Positions 15,807 through 25,429 of a DNA stretch of 59,347 bases are shown one piece after another (position 1 is the first letter of the stretch; each line of letters starts with the position of its first letter). Source of the stretch: Faecalibacterium longum CLA-AA-H243. Its GTDB lineage: Bacteria; Bacillota; Clostridia; Oscillospirales; Ruminococcaceae. The position numbers and the translations under genes were made by a program. The stretch covers positions 1 through 59,347 of the forward strand of contig NZ_JAJEQG010000015.1 of the NCBI RefSeq assembly GCF_020687245.1, given 5' to 3'. Below the pieces are notes generated by a model. It ran no database searches and was not told where the DNA came from. It worked only from the letters and a program-made list of their open reading frames with translations.

Positions 15807-16708
15807 TCTATACCGTGACATTCAACCCGGCCATCGACTACGTCGTGCGGCTGGACACGCCGCTGGAAGTGGGCGAGGTGAACCGCGCCAAAGGCGAGGA
15901 CTGCGTGCTGGGCGGCAAGGGCATCAACGTGTCCGGTGTGCTGGCCGAGCTGGGCTGCCGGAACACGGCGCTGGGCTTTGTGGCTGGTGAGACGGGTGCG
16001 TGGCTCGAGCGGGGTCTGGCCGCGCAGGGCATCACCACCGACTTTATCCACCTCGAGCAGGGCATGACCCGCATCAACGTCAAGATAAAGGCGGGGCAGG
16101 AGACTGAGCTGAACGGCGCAGGCCCGGACATCCCCGAGAGCGCCATGGAGCAGCTGGAAGCACAGCTCGATAAGCTGGCCGAGGGCGACATCCTCATTCT
16201 GGCGGGGAGCATCCCGTCCAGCCTGCCCCAGACCACCTACGAGCGTCTGCTGGCCCGTCTGGAAGGCCACGGTGTGCATACGGTGGTGGACGCGACCCGC
16301 GACCTGCTGGTGAATGTGCTGCAGTATCACCCCTTCCTCATCAAGCCCAATAATCATGAGCTGGGTGAGATCGTGGGCCGCACCCTCACCACCGACACCG
16401 ACATCACCGCTGCCGCCCGCACCCTGCAGGAAAAGGGCGCCCGGAACGTACTGGTGAGCATGGCCGGTGACGGTGCGCTCCTGCTGGACGAGAAGGGCGA
16501 GGTCCACCGAATCGGCACGCCCAAGGGCAAGGTGGTCAACAGTGTGGGCGCAGGCGACAGCATGGTGGCCGGTTTCGTGGCAGGCTACCTGCGCAGCGGC
16601 AGCTATCTGGAAGCCCTGCGTCTGGGGACTGCCTGCGGCAGTGCCACTGCGTTCAGCCTCGGGCTGGCAAAGAAGGAAAAAATCGACGCCCTGCTGGCGA
16701 CGATTTGA
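15803..16708 (+). CDS. fruK: 1-phosphofructokinase
   Basis: FruK phosphorylates fructose-1-phosphate, the product of FruA transport, to fructose-1,6-bisphosphate. The 301-residue PfkB-family protein starts MIYTVTFNPAIDYVV. It shows the first signature GGKGINVSGVLAELG and the catalytic NSVGAGDSMVAGF with the base aspartate. An upstream start would lie inside the regulator gene; the ATG at 15803 has AAAGGAGG upstream and a 4-base overlap with the preceding stop. Confidence 0.94.
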   Translation: MIYTVTFNPAIDYVVRLDTPLEVGEVNRAKGEDCVLGGKGINVSGVLAELGCRNTALGFVAGETGAWLERGLAAQGITTDFIHLEQGMTRINVKIKAGQETELNGAGPDIPESAMEQLEAQLDKLAEGDILILAGSIPSSLPQTTYERLLARLEGHGVHTVVDATRDLLVNVLQYHPFLIKPNNHELGEIVGRTLTTDTDITAAARTLQEKGARNVLVSMAGDGALLLDEKGEVHRIGTPKGKVVNSVGAGDSMVAGFVAGYLRSGSYLEALRLGTACGSATAFSLGLAKKEKIDALLATI

Positions 16709-16741
16709 GCGATAGAAGGAAACAGGGAGAGGAGACACACT

Positions 16742-18664
16742 ATGCGAATCACGGAATTGTTCACGGCACAGTCCATTGCGCTGGACGAAGCCCAGCAGGA
16801 CCGCAGCCAGATCATCGACCGTCTGGTGGAGCTGCAGGCGACCCACGGCAACATCAGAGACAAGGAAGCCTACAAAAAGGGTCTGTATGAGCGCGAGGAC
16901 GAGGGCTCGACCTATGTTGATAACGGCATCACCGTCCCCCATGCCAAGTGCGACTGCGTGACCCGGCCCAGTCTGGCGGCCCTCCGCCTCAAGACCCCGG
17001 TGCAGTACAATGCCGAGGACGACGGCAAGACCGACCTGCTGTTTGCCATCGCAGCCCCCAAGAACGGCAGCCTCCACGTGGATATGCTGGCCCGCATGAT
17101 GCAGATGCTCATGAACGAGGACTTCGTGGAGAAGCTACGCACCGCCAAGACCCCGGAAGACTTCCTCGCCGCCATCGACGCGCAGGAAGAAGCCCAGTTC
17201 GGCGACGAGAGCTTCACCGACCAGGAGATCGAGCAGGCGGGCTACCGTGTGCTGGCCGTCACCGCCTGTGTCAACGGCATCGCCCACACCTACATGGCCG
17301 CTGAAGCCCTGAACAAGGCCGGTGCCAAGATGGGCGTGACCATCAAAGTCGAGACCAACGGCTCCGACGGCGCAAAGAATCTCCTGACGAAAGATGAAAT
17401 TGCAAACTGCGACGGCATCATCGTGGCAGCGGAGAAGAAGATCGAGACGGCCCGCTTCGACGGCAAGCCGGTCCTCTTCACCCGCGTGGACGACGGCATC
17501 CACAAGCCTGAAGAGCTCATCCATAAGATAACCTCCGGCGAGGTGCCGGAGTTCCACGCTAAGGGCGGCGCACAGGCCTCGGAGGACGCTTCTGCCTCCG
17601 ACAGCTTTGGCCGCAGCCTCTACAAGAATCTGATGAACGGCGTCTCCCATATGCTGCCCTTCGTGGTGGGCGGCGGCATCATGATAGCGCTGGCCTTCCT
17701 GCTGGACGATTACAGCATTGACCCCTCCAACTTCGGCATGAACACTCCGCTGGCCGCCTTCTTCAAGACGGTGGGTTCTGCGGCCTTCAGCTATATGCTC
17801 CCCATCCTGGCGGGCTTCATCGCCATGTCCATCGCAGACCGTCCGGGTCTGGCTGTCGGCTTCGCAGGCGGCGTGCTGGCCATGAACGGCACCAACTTCG
17901 CCGGTATCGCCGCTGGTGAGACCACCGGCATCTCCGGCGGCTTCCTGGCCGCTCTGCTGGCCGGTTTCGTGGCCGGTTATGTGGTGGAGTTCCTCAAGAA
18001 AATCACGGAGAAGCTCCCCGCCAGCCTGAACGGCATCCGTCCCATGCTCATCTACCCGCTGGGCGGCATCCTCATCGTGGGCGTGGTCATGTGCGGTATC
18101 AACCCCATCATGGGTATGATCAACACCGCCATGACCAACTGGCTGAACGCCATGGGCGGTACCTCCAAGGTTCTGCTGGGTGCTATCGTGGCCGGTATGA
18201 TGAGCATCGACATGGGCGGCCCCTTCAACAAGGCGGCTTACGTCTTCGGCACCGCAGCCCTCGCCTCCGGCAACTATGAGGTCATGGCCGCTGTCATGGT
18301 GGGCGGCATGGTGCCTCCCATCGCCATCGCCCTCTCCACCACCTTCTGCCCCAAGAAGTGGACTCCCGACGAGCGCCGCAACGGCATCGTCAACTACATC
18401 ATGGGCCTCTGCTTCGTCACCGAGGGCGCTATCCCTTACGCTGCCGCTGACCCGCTGCGCGTCCTGCCCAGCTGCGTCATCGGCGCAGCCCTCTCTGGTG
18501 CGCTGTCCATGACCTTTGGCTGCGCTCTCCGCGCCCCTCACGGCGGCATCTTCGTATTCCCGGTCGTTGACCACGCTGTGATGTACTGTGTGGCTCTGGC
18601 GGTCGGCAGCGTCGTGGGTGCGGTCATCCTGAGCCTGCTCAAGAAGACCCGCACCGAAGAATGA
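16742..18664 (+). CDS. fruA: PTS fructose transporter, EIIABC
   Basis: This 640-residue membrane protein imports fructose with phosphorylation at C1. Domain order is EIIA (1-150, phosphorylated His67 in ITVPHAKCD), EIIB (about 168-265, Cys176 in VTACVNGIAHTYMAAEAL) and EIIC (about 290-635, multiple membrane segments, with GGPFNKAAYVFGTAAL). The EIIB loop reads CVNGIAHT rather than the usual CPTGIAHT; the phosphorylated cysteine is kept. GAGAGGAG precedes the ATG. It is the last gene of the regulator-kinase-transporter operon. Confidence 0.95.
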   Translation: MRITELFTAQSIALDEAQQDRSQIIDRLVELQATHGNIRDKEAYKKGLYEREDEGSTYVDNGITVPHAKCDCVTRPSLAALRLKTPVQYNAEDDGKTDLLFAIAAPKNGSLHVDMLARMMQMLMNEDFVEKLRTAKTPEDFLAAIDAQEEAQFGDESFTDQEIEQAGYRVLAVTACVNGIAHTYMAAEALNKAGAKMGVTIKVETNGSDGAKNLLTKDEIANCDGIIVAAEKKIETARFDGKPVLFTRVDDGIHKPEELIHKITSGEVPEFHAKGGAQASEDASASDSFGRSLYKNLMNGVSHMLPFVVGGGIMIALAFLLDDYSIDPSNFGMNTPLAAFFKTVGSAAFSYMLPILAGFIAMSIADRPGLAVGFAGGVLAMNGTNFAGIAAGETTGISGGFLAALLAGFVAGYVVEFLKKITEKLPASLNGIRPMLIYPLGGILIVGVVMCGINPIMGMINTAMTNWLNAMGGTSKVLLGAIVAGMMSIDMGGPFNKAAYVFGTAALASGNYEVMAAVMVGGMVPPIAIALSTTFCPKKWTPDERRNGIVNYIMGLCFVTEGAIPYAAADPLRVLPSCVIGAALSGALSMTFGCALRAPHGGIFVFPVVDHAVMYCVALAVGSVVGAVILSLLKKTRTEE

Positions 18665-18697
18665 TCAGGCTATTCGCTCCCTTTTCAAGTATAAACA

Positions 18698-18741
18698 GCC
18701 AAAGGCCCCCATCCGGCAGATACCGGATGGGGGCCTTTGGC
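18698..18741. terminator. Long perfect hairpin after fruA
   Basis: GCCAAAGGCCCCCATCCGG (18698-18716) pairs perfectly with 18723-18741 around a 6-base loop. No T-tract follows directly, but the stem of 19 bp is strong. It is the first of three hairpins in this gap. Confidence 0.75.
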
Positions 18742-18759
18742 GTGTAAGATACAGTTAAA

Positions 18760-18784
18760 AAGGCTCTCCCAAGGGGAGAGCCTT
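18760..18784. repeat. Palindromic hairpin AAGGCTCTCCC/GGGAGAGCCTT
   Basis: AAGGCTCTCCC (18760-18770) and GGGGAGAGCCTT (18773-18784) form a near-perfect palindrome without a T-tract. Its GC-rich CTCCC/GGGAG core resembles the units in the 8201-8335 element. Confidence 0.55.
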
Positions 18785-18810
18785 GGCAGAACCATAAAAA
18801 CCTGTATAAA

Positions 18811-18844
18811 ACACAAAAACCCGCCTGGCAGCGGGTTTTTGTGT
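18811..18844. terminator. Bidirectional terminator
   Basis: ACACAAAAACCCGC (18811-18824) pairs with GCGGGTTTTTGTGT (18831-18844). It has A-runs on one side and T-runs on the other, so it can act in either direction. Confidence 0.85.
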
Positions 18845-19174
18845 ATAGAGGGGTGGGAAAGTATATAAAGTGGTGAATCGCGTGATCAGTCGGCAACATA
18901 TCGTACCCGAACACCGGGATCCCCGGCGGTACATCAGAACTTCAGTGACGCTGCCTTGCAGTATGTATTATACCCGAATTTGTTTTCTTGTCAAATGCAA
19001 AAATTTGGTTTCGCTTTAATTTAGCACTTTACTTTTTGACAAAAACTTTATATAATTAAAGACGGCAAAACGAAAACTGATTTTTGCACAGTTTGTGCTA
19101 TTGCTACAACAATAAAACTTTACTTTCAAAAAAATTTATGTAATGTAACATATTTCAAAAGGAGTACTTTTCCT
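18845..19174 (+). other. AT-rich gap upstream of the Lrp-type gene
   Basis: After the hairpins comes a GC-rich foldable segment (about 18901-18932, GTACC ... CCGGGATCCCCGG ... GGTAC) that matches no RNA family I know. A strongly AT-rich stretch with the promoter of the next gene follows. No coding gene is supported here. Confidence 0.4.
19028..19056 (+). promoter_or_regulatory. Candidate promoter of the Lrp-type regulator
   Basis: A consensus -10 TATAAT (19051-19056) is 17 bp from a weak -35 TTTACT (19028-19033). A better-looking TTGACA (19036-19041) is only 9 bp from the -10 box and cannot pair with it. Inverted CTTTAATT (19014-19021)/AATTAAAG (19054-19061) flanks the promoter, a possible autoregulatory site. 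Confidence 0.5.
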
Positions 19175-19615
19175 ATGGACGATTTGGACCGCAAGATTCT
19201 CGCCCTCCTCGCAAAGAACGCCCGTATGCCGGTGAAGGAGATCGCCGAAAAGGTGGCGCTGACCAGTCCCGCTGTCTCCAGCCGCATCCACAAGCTGGAA
19301 ACGGACGGCATCATCAGCGGCTATACCGTGATGCTCAACCGCCCGTCTGACCGGGTCTATGTGGATGCTCTCATCAGCCTCTCGGTGGCCCCGTCCCAGC
19401 GGGACGAGCTGGTGGAGCTGATGAAGAACAGCAAAGAGGTGCTGCAGTGCTACCACGTCACGGGCGCTTACACCTTCCTCATCAAGGTGAGCTGCGGCAG
19501 TATGCCCCAGCTGGAGCATCTTATCTTACAGTTCCAGAAGCTGGGTACCACCAGCACCCAGATCATCCTCTCGACGCCCGTCAATCACGGTGACCTTGAG
19601 GCCATGATGCTGTAA
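19175..19615 (+). CDS. Lrp/AsnC-family transcriptional regulator
   Basis: The 146-residue protein is a full-length Lrp/AsnC regulator. It has an N-terminal helix-turn-helix (DLDRKILALLAKNARMPVKE, then IAEKVALTSPAVSSRIHKLE) and a C-terminal RAM ligand-binding domain (VLQCYHVTGAYTFLIKVSC). Such proteins sense amino acids and bind AT-rich DNA. AAAGGAG precedes the ATG. It is apparently a lone gene with a long AT-rich upstream region, typical of autoregulated members. The target genes are unknown. Confidence 0.92.
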   Translation: MDDLDRKILALLAKNARMPVKEIAEKVALTSPAVSSRIHKLETDGIISGYTVMLNRPSDRVYVDALISLSVAPSQRDELVELMKNSKEVLQCYHVTGAYTFLIKVSCGSMPQLEHLILQFQKLGTTSTQIILSTPVNHGDLEAMML

Positions 19616-19752
19616 GCGTTCATAGAACTGTTACACTTGTGGGTGCAATTTTCGCCCGCCGTGGGTCGTTTACCGAATAGCAGGGATAAAACATCAAATA
19701 CTATCACTGCACACCGAAAACCTCACCCTGCGAACGAAAGGATAAATTGAAT

Positions 19753-20319
19753 ATGAAACGTATCATTGCTTGTCTGATGGCCGGCGTCATGCTGCTGGCT
19801 CTGGTGGGCTGCGGCGCGTCGGGCAGCTCCGGCAGCGCGTCTTCTGCCGCGAAGAAAGATTACACCCAGATCCTCCACGACGCCCGCAGCGACGAGGACA
19901 ACAAGTATGAGATGATATTCACCAAAGGCGAGGATGGCAAGTTCACGGCCCAGTACGGCTACAGCGCCGAGTATGAGGCCGACCAGCTCTCCGACGAGGT
20001 GGCCAACATGATGATGCCTCTGCTGGGCCTCGAGGACGATATGTACGACGACTTCGCCGCCTCAGTGTCCGGCATGATGGTCAGCGTCTACGGCGTGGCC
20101 ATCGTCAAGCCCGCCGAGGGCAAGACGCAGGACGTGGTGGATGCGATGGATGCCTATGTCCAGAGCCAGCAGAAGTCCATGGAGCATTACCTCGAAGACC
20201 AGTACCAGATCGCTTCTGCCGCCCGCGTGGCGACTGTCCCCACCGGCGAGGTGGTCATGGTCTGCTGTGAGGACAGCGACACCGTCTTTGAAAACATCAA
20301 AAAGGCTCTGGCCGCATAA
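19753..20319 (+). CDS. Predicted lipoprotein (DUF4358-like)
   Basis: The 188-residue protein has a lipoprotein signal peptide, MKRIIACLMAGVMLLALVGC, with lipobox LVGC and Cys20 as the lipidated residue. A Gly/Ser-rich linker and a soluble extracellular domain of about 150 residues follow. The fold resembles the DUF4358 group of Clostridia lipoproteins, but I am not sure of that assignment. Function is unknown. AAGGA lies 10 bases upstream of the ATG. A strong convergent terminator follows. Confidence 0.75.
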   Translation: MKRIIACLMAGVMLLALVGCGASGSSGSASSAAKKDYTQILHDARSDEDNKYEMIFTKGEDGKFTAQYGYSAEYEADQLSDEVANMMMPLLGLEDDMYDDFAASVSGMMVSVYGVAIVKPAEGKTQDVVDAMDAYVQSQQKSMEHYLEDQYQIASAARVATVPTGEVVMVCCEDSDTVFENIKKALAA

Positions 20320-20332
20320 CGTATTGTAGGAA

Positions 20333-20366
20333 AAAGCCCCCGCTTCCAGCTGGAAACGGGGGCTTT
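20333..20366. terminator. Convergent terminator
   Basis: AAAGCCCCCG (20333-20342) pairs with CGGGGGCTTT (20357-20366), with an inner TTCCAGCTGGAA dyad. It lies between the lipoprotein gene (plus) and the hydrolase gene (minus) and can serve both. Confidence 0.88.
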
Positions 20367-20380
20367 GCTGTATTTGTTGA

Positions 20381-21529
20381 TTACGGATTCTCGATGGCAT
20401 TCACGAGCTTGTTGGCGATGTACTGGTGGCCCTTGATGGTGGGATGCACGTCGAGGGTGGTCTCCGTGTTGGGGATGGCCACATAAGTCAAGTTATAAGT
20501 CTTGGCGATCTGCTTCTCAAACTTGTTCAGCTTGTTGAAGTAGCTGCGCCAGCAGGGGATGAGCGGCACAGGGTTGGTGTAGCCCACGAGGATGATCTGG
20601 GCATCCGGGTTCAGATTGCGGATCTCCTGCACGATGGAGATGAGGGCTGCGGTGGTCTTGGGGTAAGTCTCGTCGCAGATCTTGCTCATGCCGGAGAAGA
20701 GCAGATTCCAGGTGGCGTCCCTCTCGGCTTTGGTCAGATCCATCGCCTTGATGCTGCGGTAGATGGCGGACATGGTGGAGCCGGAACCTTCATTGCGCAG
20801 GTCGCCGGCCAGAATGGTAGCGGCCAGCTTCTCGCTCTTCCAGTTGGTGGCGTTGCCCAGAGCCACGATGCAGGGGACGAAGGCGTCGTTGGAGCCGATC
20901 TGGACGGAGACGACGTCGGCCTTGCGGATGTAGTCCTGGAACTCAGGGTAGTTGTACTCGCAGCCGGACGCCATGTTCATCTGGGGCATCTTGCCGTACC
21001 GGATCATGTCCGCGAGGTCGGGAGCCGTCAGGGCCGGCAGGCCGAGGTTGATGGCGTGGTCACGGTCGAGGCCGAGAGCTGCAGCCACCTTGCCGACATA
21101 GCAGTCGGGAGAATAGCCATGGAAGTTGGGAGTCATATCGACGCTGTAGCCGGAGCGCGCACTGTACTGGACATCGGCCAGGCCGACGCCGGCCACGATG
21201 CTGTCGCCCAGTGCGACGTAGGTGAGCTGCTCGTCCTTATCTTCCTCTTTGGTGTCATCGGCCTTGACCTCGGTCTCAGCAGCGGTCGCTGCCTCCTCTG
21301 CGTCGTCCGCAGAAGGGACCGGGTCAGCCTGAGCCGTCTCGGTGGCAGAAGCCGCGGCTTCCGCCGGAGTTTCGGGCTGCAGGGCAGCCTCCGGGTTCAG
21401 GGTGACGATGACATGATCATCGCCGGCGGCGTCCGCAGCGGCCTCGGTCCCCTCGGCCAGCGCGGGGACGCTGAGCAGGGAGACGAGCAGCAGGGCAGAG
21501 ACCGCCAGACTTGCAAAACGCTTGTTCAT
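20381..21529 (-). CDS. Secreted SGNH/GDSL-family hydrolase
   Basis: The 382-residue protein has a Sec signal peptide (LAVSALLLVSLLSVPALA), then an acidic Ala/Glu-rich linker (about 27-95) and an SGNH hydrolase domain. The blocks are visible in order: GDSIVAGVG (nucleophile Ser), the Gly block, IGSNDAF, and DVHPTIKGH with the catalytic Asp-His. Substrates may be acyl esters of surface polysaccharide or lipid. It is 24 bases downstream of an acyl-CoA ligase gene and probably co-transcribed with it. Confidence 0.87.
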   Translation of the reverse strand: MNKRFASLAVSALLLVSLLSVPALAEGTEAAADAAGDDHVIVTLNPEAALQPETPAEAAASATETAQADPVPSADDAEEAATAAETEVKADDTKEEDKDEQLTYVALGDSIVAGVGLADVQYSARSGYSVDMTPNFHGYSPDCYVGKVAAALGLDRDHAINLGLPALTAPDLADMIRYGKMPQMNMASGCEYNYPEFQDYIRKADVVSVQIGSNDAFVPCIVALGNATNWKSEKLAATILAGDLRNEGSGSTMSAIYRSIKAMDLTKAERDATWNLLFSGMSKICDETYPKTTAALISIVQEIRNLNPDAQIILVGYTNPVPLIPCWRSYFNKLNKFEKQIAKTYNLTYVAIPNTETTLDVHPTIKGHQYIANKLVNAIENP

Positions 21530-21553
21530 GGCAGAAGAGTCCTTTCATGGAAA

Positions 21554-23284
21554 TCAATAGTCGCGGGGGGAGATGTCAGCTTCGAGCTGACGGTAATCGA
21601 CCTTGCCCACAGGGGTCATGGGCATACTGGAAATAAACTTGTAGGCCACGGGCTGGACGTATTCGGGCAGCTCCTCGGCGCACATCCGCTCCAGCTCCCG
21701 TATCACCTGCTTTTTCTTGGCGGTGGTGTCGGCCTTGAGCACGATGTAGACGAAGGGCAGACGGCCCTGCACATGGTCCTTGTCGGTGCAGCCCACCACA
21801 GAGCACTGATGCACAGCGGGGTGGCGGCTGACGACATTCTCTATCATGGAGGGGAAGACTTTGAAGCCGTCGTGGCGGATGATGAGGCGCTTGATGCGGG
21901 AGTCGAGGTAGACGAAGCCGTCCTCGTCCAGATAGCCGATGTCGCCGGTGTGGACCCAGATGCGGCCATCCGGGTGGCGGCGAAGGATCATGGCCGTCTC
22001 GTCAGCCTTATTGTAGTAGCCCTTCATGGTGGTGGGGCCGGAGATGCACAGCTCGCCGCGCTCACCGATGGGCAGTTCCCTGTCGGTACCCGGCTCAAAG
22101 GCGGCAATGATGGTATTGACCATCGGGATGCCGACGCTGCCGGGCTTGTTGTCTGCGCCGGCAGCCACGGTAGCGGCAGAGGATACCTCGGTCATGCCGT
22201 AGCCCTTTGCCATCGGGTAGCGGACGCCATGGGCGGCGAGGAAGTCGTTGACGGTCTGCTCTGCGCCCCGGGCGATGGCATCGCCGCCGGCGGCGTAGTT
22301 CAGAATGAAGGAGAGGTCCTTATCCCGCAGCTTGGGGTCTGCGGCCAGCTGCTGATAGTGGGCCGGCACGCCGAACATATGCTCAGGCTTGTACTTCAGC
22401 ACCAGGCTGCCCAGCTTGGCCGGGTCGAGGTTGGGGATGATGATGACCGTGAAGCCCAGCACCAGCGGCAGATGGACGCCGCAGGCGTAGCCGTAGGCGA
22501 TGAAGGGGGGCATGATGTTCATGAGCTTCTGGCCCCGGTGGAACAGCTTGTCGTAGGCGCGGAACTGCTGCGCCAGAGCGTTGAAGCAGTTGTCGGTGAG
22601 CATGACGCCTTTAGGGGAGCCGGTAGTGCCGCCGGTGTGGACGACGACGCAGGCGTGGTCGGGGTCATAGGGCTCCGCAGCGGTGCTCTGGCCCTCGCCG
22701 CCCTTGATGAACTGCTTCCAGCGGATGACGTTGGAGGCATATTTGTTCTTGTCGGGGGTGGTCAGCTTGTAGCCTACGGCCATCACCGGGGGCAGAGAGT
22801 CGGCCGGAGAGAGGACGATGACCTTTTCCACGTTGGTGCGCTTTGCGGCCTGACGGCAGCGCTCGTACACGACGTTCAGGCAGACGAGAAGGTGGGAATC
22901 CACCTCCTCGATATACTCATGGATGCCCTCGACGCTGTAGCGGGGGTCCACAAGGTTCAGAGTGGCGCCGACCATGTCAGCGGCGTAGAACAGAGCGATG
23001 ACCTCAGGGGTCATGACGCTGACCACCGTCACGATGTCGCCCTTTTTGACCCCGACGCCCCGCAGGGCGGCAGCAGTCTTTTTGACATTGACGATGAGGT
23101 CGGCGTAGGTGAACTTCCGGCCATAGTAGTCCAGTGCCATATCGTTCAGATGGTTCCGGTTCCGGTGGCAGACATAATCGAATGCCGAAAGGGTGGGCAG
23201 GGTCTGGTCGATGTACTTCTGAGCGTAGTATTTGAGCCAGGGTTTGGCCTGGGATGCGTAAACAGGATTCTGCGTCGTCATCAA
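21554..23284 (-). CDS. AMP-dependent acyl-CoA synthetase/ligase
   Basis: The 576-residue protein is a full-length ANL-superfamily adenylating enzyme that would activate a carboxylic acid, probably a fatty acid, as acyl-AMP then acyl-CoA. The P-loop-like A3 motif HTGGTTGSPKGV, the A5 motif YGMTEVSS, the A7 motif HTGDIGYLDEDGF and the C-terminal catalytic lysine region TPVGKVDYRQLE are intact. AAGGA is 11 bases upstream of the ATG. It has its own promoter and leads a two-gene unit with the SGNH hydrolase. Confidence 0.9.
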   Translation of the reverse strand: MMTTQNPVYASQAKPWLKYYAQKYIDQTLPTLSAFDYVCHRNRNHLNDMALDYYGRKFTYADLIVNVKKTAAALRGVGVKKGDIVTVVSVMTPEVIALFYAADMVGATLNLVDPRYSVEGIHEYIEEVDSHLLVCLNVVYERCRQAAKRTNVEKVIVLSPADSLPPVMAVGYKLTTPDKNKYASNVIRWKQFIKGGEGQSTAAEPYDPDHACVVVHTGGTTGSPKGVMLTDNCFNALAQQFRAYDKLFHRGQKLMNIMPPFIAYGYACGVHLPLVLGFTVIIIPNLDPAKLGSLVLKYKPEHMFGVPAHYQQLAADPKLRDKDLSFILNYAAGGDAIARGAEQTVNDFLAAHGVRYPMAKGYGMTEVSSAATVAAGADNKPGSVGIPMVNTIIAAFEPGTDRELPIGERGELCISGPTTMKGYYNKADETAMILRRHPDGRIWVHTGDIGYLDEDGFVYLDSRIKRLIIRHDGFKVFPSMIENVVSRHPAVHQCSVVGCTDKDHVQGRLPFVYIVLKADTTAKKKQVIRELERMCAEELPEYVQPVAYKFISSMPMTPVGKVDYRQLEADISPRDY

Positions 23285-23361
23285 TTTCTCATTCCTTTAT
23301 GTTTGTAGACCCGCGCGGGGGCCAATGTTTTGTTTCGTATTGTTACAAAGCCACTCCTGTT

Positions 23362-23390
23362 ATTGTAGTAGAGCAGAGAACAAAAGTCAA
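23362..23390 (-). promoter_or_regulatory. Promoter of the acyl-CoA ligase/SGNH hydrolase unit
   Basis: On the minus strand, TTGACT (23385-23390) and TACAAT (23362-23367) are separated by 17 bp, about 80 bases upstream of the ligase start. This makes the unit independent of the opp genes. Confidence 0.72.
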
Positions 23391-23430
23391 TAAACAGAGA
23401 GGCCACAATGAGAAAAACGCAAGAAAAAGT

Positions 23431-24363
<933 letters not shown>

Positions 24364-24364
24364 G

Positions 24365-25417
24365 TTATTTGCCCTCCTCTTGCAGCATCCGCACAGCGGC
24401 GGGCGGTTCTATCTTGGGTGCGCGGGGGTCGAGAAGCCAGGTCTTGGCCCGGTGGGTCGTGCTGACATCAAAATAAGGGGGACGCTTGACAAAGTCGATC
24501 TTCAGCGCCAGCGGGTTGCGGGGCGCGAAAGCGTCGCCGTGAATTTCCGTGAAGAGGTTCGGGGGCGTACCCTGAATGTTGAACAGGTCTTCGCCCTTCA
24601 CGCCCATCTGGGGCATACTGGACAGCAGCGCCCAGGTGTAGGGATGGCGGGGGTCGTAGTAAATTTCGTCCGAAGTGCCGATCTCCACGATGTCGCCGGC
24701 ATACATGACGGCCACACGGTCAGCGATGTTGGCCACGACGCCGAGGTCATGGGTGATGAGGATGATGGTGAGGTTATATTTGACCCGCATCTCCTTCAGC
24801 AGCTCAAGGATCTGGGCCTGAATGGTCACGTCCAGAGCCGTCGTGGGCTCATCGCAGATAAGGATCTGCGGATTGCAGGCCACAGCGATGGCGATGACGA
24901 CGCGCTGGCGCATACCGCCCGAGAACTCGTGGGGATACTGCTTGAAGCGCACTTCCGGGTCGGCGATGCCGACATCCCGCAGGTACTCGAGGGTCTTCTC
25001 CCTGGCGGCAGCGCCCTTGAGGCCCTGATGGAGCTCCACGGCCTCCATGATCTGGTCGCCGATGGTCTTCAGAGGGTTCAGGCTGGTCATGGGGTCCTGC
25101 ATGATCATGGCGATCTCGTGGCCGCGCACTTTCAGCCAGTCCTTCTCCTTTTTCAACTCGGAGAGCCGGATGGGCTGGTGGTCGTCGGCACCGAAGTAGT
25201 CGATGGTGCCGGAAGTGATGGAGCCGTTGGAGTCCAGCAGGCCCATGAAGGACTTGGTGAACACGCTCTTGCCCGAGCCGGACTCGCCCACGATGGCGAG
25301 GACTTCGCCGTGGTAGACATCGAGGTCGATGCCCCGGATGGCGTGGAGGATCTTTCCACGCAGATTGAATTTGATGTTGAGATCCCGCACAGAGAGGATC
25401 AGTTCATTCTTTTTCAT
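24365..25417 (-). CDS. oppD: Oligopeptide ABC transporter ATP-binding protein OppD
   Basis: The second Opp ATPase, 350 residues. Walker A GESGSGKS, signature [15 protein letters not shown], Walker [14 protein letters not shown] and the H-loop [15 protein letters not shown] are intact. The C-terminal peptide-transporter region ([27 protein letters not shown]) is present but lacks the usual cysteine cluster that binds iron-sulfur in some Opp/Dpp ATPases. It follows oppC by 12 bases with AGGAGG in the gap. Confidence 0.93.
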   Translation of the reverse strand: MKKNELILSVRDLNIKFNLRGKILHAIRGIDLDVYHGEVLAIVGESGSGKSVFTKSFMGLLDSNGSITSGTIDYFGADDHQPIRLSELKKEKDWLKVRGHEIAMIMQDPMTSLNPLKTIGDQIMEAVELHQGLKGAAAREKTLEYLRDVGIADPEVRFKQYPHEFSGGMRQRVVIAIAVACNPQILICDEPTTALDVTIQAQILELLKEMRVKYNLTIILITHDLGVVANIADRVAVMYAGDIVEIGTSDEIYYDPRHPYTWALLSSMPQMGVKGEDLFNIQGTPPNLFTEIHGDAFAPRNPLALKIDFVKRPPYFDVSTTHRAKTWLLDPRAPKIEPPAAVRMLQEEGK

Positions 25418-25429
25418 GCCTGTTCCTCC

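Noticed and set aside
18639-18914. Minus-strand open frame of 91 codons across the hairpin cluster
   Set aside because: It runs through three hairpins and has no family features.
19036-19056. TTGACA and TATAAT pair before the Lrp-type gene
   Set aside because: The boxes are only 9 bp apart, too close to work as one promoter.
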